64,000 nucleotides of DNA, taken from assembly GCA_963971425.1 (NCBI GenBank), contig OZ020519.1:4170028-4234027 (forward strand). Reading direction: 5' to 3'. Made by a program: the position numbers and the translations under genes. Positions 59,256 to 64,000 of this stretch are shown piece by piece (the first letter of the stretch is position 1; each line of letters starts with the position of its first letter). This stretch comes from Bryoerythrophyllum caledonicum. Taxonomy: Eukaryota; Streptophyta; Bryopsida; Pottiales; Pottiaceae. The notes under the pieces were generated by a model that ran no database searches, had not been told where the DNA came from, and saw only the letters and a list, made by a program, of their open reading frames with translations.

Positions 59256-60807
59256 TATTGTGTCAACAATTTTGAAACATCCAATATTATTTTTAAGGAA
59301 CATGGTTTGGTGTGAATTAAGAATTGAGGATTGTTTGAGATCGTGGTTTGATGTGGATTGAAAAATGATGTGGATGAATGTAGTTTGCGTGTACTAGAAT
59401 TAGTGTAGGTATTTTGAAATAGTCTGGTCCACACTATATGCAGTGTTTGGTGTAGTATAGATAGTTTTACTCTAAGTAAAAGATCTTTATCAAAAGTAAA
59501 ACGTTATAGTGCTTTCAAGTCATAAAGTACCACTACACTAAACACAAAATTCAGTGTTAAGCTAAGATGTCACGGCATATGTTCCTTCACTCCATGCTAC
59601 CCACTCATTGATGTTCAAGTGCTCGACTGGACGTAAGCACTTGAAGTTCAGAATACGACTAGATTCATTTTTTTTTATAATTTTTTTTGGCACATACAAG
59701 TTGCTATTTTGGCAACTTTTGGCAATCTTGTTAGGTAAAAAGAAGATTTGACAACCAGGAATTGAACCTGCAACCATTCCATTTGGAGACACATTGGGTA
59801 TCTTCCACCACAACGCGGGTAGTTTAGGGTCATCTCAGACCTACTTGATTCATTTTTAAGGATGTAATAGTGCGCACCTTCACATCGTCTTCACTTTGTG
59901 TGATGTCAATACTTTAGATACCAATTTTTAAGGGTATTGGAGGAGTGAAGTATTCTTAAAAAATTGCAATATAGAGAGGTTCAAAATCACCTAACCACAT
60001 TTTTGTGTAAATTGAAAGTCCAAATGGTCAAAAAAAATAGAGTTAACATTTTTCAATTATACTTAACAATATTAGAGTAGCTAAACAACAAATCCATTAA
60101 ATTAATTCAAAAAATCAATGTTGAATTCTTTTGAGAAATCAACAAATAGAAATTTTGAAGAAGAACAAAGGAGTTCAATTATCAAAAAAACTAAATGTTT
60201 TTGAGAATGTTTTTGGTATGCATCAAACAAATATTGAGCATAGTTGAACCTACTATCCTTCTATGACAATATATCATTACTAGAAGTCTAACCACCTTTG
60301 ATGATTTGGAATTATCTCAACAACAAATCAAGTTAGAAGAAGAAGAATTTCAACGTCCAAAGGAGGCTGGTATGAATAGAGTGTTTGTTTGTTCCATTGC
60401 TGAATCAATGTCCACTAGACAAAAAATTACTTTCCCCTCTTAAAGGTAGAAACTATAATATATGGAGTTCAAAATGCCATATATGTTATAATTTGGATTT
60501 AGATGGAGAGGTAGGAGGGTATTACGTGTAGCATGTTTGATCTTATTTGTTTTTTTTTCATCAAATTTTGTAAGTCAAATTCTATTGTGGGTCATGTGGA
60601 TTGGTAGGGGTTGGTTGTTTCTCAAGCTCTACTTATGACATAGGATAGACATGGCATGTTGGATAGCTATGGTGTTGATGTTTTTGAATGTGTTCCTTTA
60701 AGAGTCAATGGGATTCTTAAAGTATCTTCAATTGATCTCATGGAGGGAATATGAGTTGGAGCTCTAACCCTTCTTGTAATTATAATCAGAGGGTCAAATT
60801 TCTACCT
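59256..60807. other. AT-rich intergenic stretch
   Basis: No gene seen. 59255-59400 resembles the other side of the preceding element (GAAAAATGATGTGGA at 58146 and 59363), so that element seems inserted into an older repeat. On the minus strand, 59800-59745 has a B-box-like GGTTCAATTCC that could come from a tRNA-derived SINE. 60337-60415 shares a module with 44553 and 62203. Confidence 0.4.
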
Positions 60808-60811
60808 TTAA

Positions 60812-61619
60812 CCCCTAAAGGACCGATGTCCCCTTGGGGGACATTTTGAGTTTGGGTAAGGTACCACGTTCTCAATTCTAGGCATTATTTTATGAGATTT
60901 TTTATTGAATGGCCAACTTTTGATTAGCTTTGCGTAGACACAAATTTTGTAGAATTCCGAATTATGATTCAAAAGTTACAATTTATTTTCACTTACATAT
61001 ACAAATAGTGCAGTAGTTTAGTGTGACATATCACAAATATTGTCACCAAACTTTAAAAACTTCTAAATTCAATAGAAATTCGAGTTTTTGTCTACTTAAA
61101 AGAAAGAAAATGTCTTCTTGGAAAGGAAATTGAGATCTTTGCATCTACCGTACGGATTTGTGAATTTCAAATATTTGAGAAGGATATGATATATGCAAAA
61201 TATAAAGTGTATTGTTGATTCTCGGCACATAGTTGCATTGCAGGATTTTTTAGGACATCTTCTACACCTCTTCTACCTCTAAAATTTGGTGCACATGTGC
61301 CTAACATGATCCTTTTCAAGTTAACACAATAAATTCACGGCCCGTAGTGCAAAAAGTTGCCATAGAAGGTGGTCGAAGTTTGTTGAAGGTGTATAGTATG
61401 ACCTGAAAAAGAGTTTCTGTCGCACTTCAAAGGCTAATATCTTTCAATCCGTGCGGTCAAACTTACCAAAAATTTTACCACATACTCCCATACAAGTCAA
61501 GTACAAGATCCTACGATTAAATTTTCAAAAAAATGATTTTGTATTATTTTGTGTTGAATGTGCTGAAAATGGCAGTTTTGGAGTGTTTTTGAGGAAAAAT
61601 TGCCTTGGTCCTTTAGGGG
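60812..61619. mobile_element. 808-bp TTAA-flanked MITE, family A copy 2
   Basis: TTAA at 60808-60811 and 61620-61623, inverted ends CCCCTAAAGGACC. Same length as 4466-5273 and alike throughout, with single-base differences (for example GGACCAATG versus GGACCGATG at the left end). Non-coding. Confidence 0.87.
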
Positions 61620-61639
61620 TTAAACATGATAAGGTCACA

Positions 61640-61829
61640 ATATTCTACATGAATAGTGTCATATTTAAACATGATAAGGTCAAGATATTGAAATGACCTC
61701 CAAATGAAAGATGTTAGTTCAAGAATCTTCAATTCAAAGGTGTAAGTCTTGGTAAACTTTATACATTTTTTGTATTCTACAAGTAAAATACGTGCATGTA
61801 TATATGGTTCTCAACTGACGTGTAAGGGT
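61640..61829. repeat. Copy of the 8380-8590 repeat
   Basis: Shares the ordered words AACATGATAAGGTCA, AATGAAAGATGTTA, GGTGTAAGTCTTGGTAAAC and TTTGTATTCTACA with 8380-8590, and ends in TGTAAGGGTTAA beside the next element. Confidence 0.6.
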
Positions 61830-61832
61830 TAA

Positions 61833-62704
61833 CCCTTTAGTGCCCAGGTCATATTTCTCCAAAACCAAGATATGTGCTGATTTTTTTCTTTGAAACATTT
61901 TTGGTGGAAATATAATGCCTAATTTTAGTATCCAACCTTACAAAATTGAACTCAAACCATGACCTAAACTTTGGAGAAAATTTGTACAACATCCAACGGT
62001 TGATGATATAGATTAGTGTTTAAAGTTATCGTATATTGGTGATGAAAATTGTGGACTTTGGAGGGTATATTACTTTATCCACCAATAAATTCTTGCAAGA
62101 ATTTATGTACTTTGGATAAAAGAGGTTCACATGTGCACTAGGTCAATGGCTTTGCATTGACTTATCATATGTGAAGAAAACATTTACAGAAGAGAAGAAG
62201 AACTCCAATCCCCGAAGGAGACCGGCATGAATGTAGTGTTTGTTCATTCTCTTCACTAAGCATAAGGCCAAAAACATTTACACATGATTAGTGATGATTT
62301 TTTTACTTTTGTCTACTTGATTGTATACAAAAATGATCCAAATTATATGAAGTAAAACAAAAAATTTGTATGCGATGAGAGAGATCAATAATCACAAAAG
62401 AATGAAGAATCTCTTAAAGACAAATTTCAAACAAAATTACAAACCAAAATCATTTTGCATGTGTATGAAATACAACATAGTATGCGGCATGGTATACATT
62501 GTATTTTAGTGTATTTTGTCTTGTATTCCTAGCTTTTCCATGAGTTCTATAACTCCAAATCATGATGTGATTTTTGCAGAGTGTTCATGTAATGTGTGCA
62601 CAAATCTGAACTTCAAATTTCACAACTAACTCCTTATGGATTTTATACAAATTAGGTTTTAACACCTCCAGAGTCCCATTTTGGGTCTCATGGGCACTGA
62701 AGGG
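61833..62704. mobile_element. 872-bp TTAA-flanked MITE, family B copy 2, with a small insertion
   Basis: TTAA at 61829-61832 and 62705-62708. The ends are CCCTTTAGTGCCCAGG and, inverted, CCCTTCAGTGCCCATG. It matches 24044-24841 except for an 82-bp insertion at 62189-62270 flanked by the 12-bp direct repeat AAAACATTTACA. Confidence 0.82.
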
Positions 62705-62708
62705 TTAA

Positions 62709-63459
62709 TACAACCTAGGAGAAGAAACCAAGTCAGTTGGTCTATGTTTTTGCACGAGAAGAACGCCTGAGTATTGAGGCTGCTCCACACCAAATCCAAG
62801 GTCGAGAGTCCGTCGGTTTCCACCAATGAGATTGCTTGAATGGCCAAAGTCCGGCCTCTCGGCCTTCACACCAAAGGCCAAAGTCCAAAGGTTGTCGATT
62901 TCCAATGTGCTTACATGGCAGTACTTTTGGAGAGTTTGGCGCGAAGGCAACGGACTCCCGAGCATAAACTTAGGTCGCAGTTTTTAGTCGATCTAAACTT
63001 CCTTCAAGAGTCCGTCGATGATTTCAATAAAATAATCAAAATCTGACAAGATCTGGACCATTAGATGAAAGATGCCAAATTTTTTGGTTGATTTTTTTGG
63101 TTGATTTTTTTGGTTGATTTTTTTTGGCGTAATGATATGGAGTTCAGACTTCGGACTTGGGCTTTGGGCTTTCACAGTAGAGCCGCCCAAAGGCTTCAAT
63201 ATATGTATATTTTGATGTTTTTTTTAAATCCAAAAGTTAGGACTCTCGCAATAGTTTGGGCAGAAATTTTGACGGACGGACTCTCGACTTGGCCCAGAAG
63301 CGTCCCTTAGAAGGGTATCAACCGGTGCCGGGATCCTGGTATCAGACTAGTATTGCCCGAGTATCGATTGTTCGAGCAGAAACTGAGTTGATGGATCGGA
63401 GAGAGAGCGAGAGAGACAGACACACAAACACACACACATAGACAGAGAAGTGAGTGGTG
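62709..63459. other. Upstream region of the last gene, with an inverted-repeat pair
   Basis: CCAAGGTCGAGAGTCCGTC (62797-62815) and the inverse of CCAAGTCGAGAGTCCGTC (63275-63292) may end a 0.5-kb MITE. A microsatellite of TTTTTTGGTTGA units lies at 63078-63127, and GAGAGA / CACACA repeats at 63400-63440 are probably in the 5' leader of the next gene. Confidence 0.45.
63078..63127. repeat. 12-bp microsatellite TTTTTTGGTTGA
   Basis: Four consecutive units with length variation in the T run. Confidence 0.85.
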
Positions 63460-63679
63460 ATGGCGTGTGAGAAGTGCAATGTGGCGGAGCAGCTAGACCA
63501 GGTGACGACGCAGGAGGCGGACGGCCTGGAGGACGAGGAGTCGCTGCGCCGCAATGCGCTCAAGGCCACGGGCGCCGAGCTCATCCAGGGCGACAGCGAG
63601 GGCGTCAACGGGATCCGCGTCTCTGGATGGTGCATCCGCACTCGCAAGGCGCCCATTCTCAAGATGGGGCCCCGGGAGA
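63460..63679 (+). CDS. First exon of an unrecognised gene (continues past the window)
   Basis: ATG 63460 opens MACEKCNVAEQLDQVTTQEA, followed by an acidic stretch (DGLEDEESLRRN) and VSGWCIRTRKAPILKMGPRE. GAGAC|GTGAGC at 63679 is a good splice donor, and the following 320 bp are intron-like (T-rich, no long frame). GC-rich codon use agrees with the other cellular genes. The CxxC pair at residues 3-6 could bind metal together with later cysteines. I do not know the family. The leader has CACACA and GAGAGA repeats. Confidence 0.6.
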
Positions 63680-64000
63680 CGTGAGCCATCATCTCCATTC
63701 CATTTCATTCTAATTTGCTCTTGAAAAGGTCTAGGGTTTTTGCCTTGCTGCGAGAACGAGAGTGATGTTCATGAATTGAGATTTTTTTGATGTAGCGGGG
63801 GGTTGATGTTGATTAATGGAGATGGCCAGTGCCATCGATTGGGTTTGGATAGGTTCTTCAATACGAATTGATATTGTTTGAGATGTCGTTGATATTATCG
63901 AGGGTTTCAGGGTTCAGGGCTGCTTTCTAGCATGGGATTGAGGATTGGTGTCGATCTGGGCGTGGATTTGAGACGGCTAGTGACATTGATTGGGTTCCTA
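63680..64000 (+). other. Probable first intron of the last gene
   Basis: Begins GTGAGCCATC, is T/G-rich and without a coding frame up to the end of the window. Confidence 0.5.

Overview
The window looks like nuclear DNA from a streptophyte, probably an early-diverging land plant such as a bryophyte. The reasons are multi-exon genes with GT-AG introns, a bacterial-type organellar tyrosyl-tRNA synthetase, a 999-residue P1B-1 copper ATPase of the plant HMA5/RAN1 kind, a mitochondrial-type ribosomal protein S10 exon, and TTTAGGG-like interstitial repeats. Coding exons are GC-rich and the space between them is AT-rich and packed with mobile elements. I cannot name the species. All calls come from reading the sequence; no database was searched.

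Layout. 1-2.1 kb: a hAT-like transposase reading leftwards off the window edge, with a 97-bp tandem repeat upstream. 2.1-13.7 kb: repeat-rich space with several short inverted-repeat elements. 13.8-15.5 kb: an unrecognised gene whose start codon is split by an intron and which encodes a hydrophobic segment plus a long acidic tail. 16.9-20.2 kb: organellar TyrRS (minus strand, five exons). 22.3-22.6 kb: an S10 exon. 23.4-25.6 kb: a degenerate TTAA-ended element with another nested in it. 26.3-27.8 kb: a three-exon acyltransferase/condensation-fold gene. 28.5-30.8 kb: a TA-flanked element and AT-rich space.

31.1-49.8 kb is the most unusual part. Two large, decayed, probably transposon-derived genes stand head to head. 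The minus-strand one (31.1-35.1 kb) is a 1,330-codon frame with four in-frame stops and a ParB-like DGQH motif. The plus-strand one (41.2-49.8 kb) resembles DUF7869, DDE-transposase-like proteins and has two in-frame stops and one frame change. It is split by a 5,351-bp non-autonomous hAT element (8-bp target duplication TGAGCGAC) whose removal restores the frame exactly. Inside that hAT are two 1,225-bp inverted arms of equal length and near identity, and a TTAA-flanked element lies in the loop between them. Between the two large genes are minisatellites, two GC-rich palindromes and adjacent TTAA elements.

50-53 kb is AT-rich, with a telomere-like tract. 53.1-57.3 kb holds the copper ATPase (seven exons, minus strand). 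57.3-63.4 kb is again a mosaic of TTAA elements, two of which repeat families seen earlier. The first exon of an unrecognised gene begins at 63.46 kb and continues past the end.

The cellular genes (TyrRS, S10, Cu-ATPase, acyltransferase-like) show no functional clustering. The coherent story is the mobile DNA: at least two TTAA-targeting families without a recognisable transposase here, TA-flanked elements, and hAT elements nested in one another.
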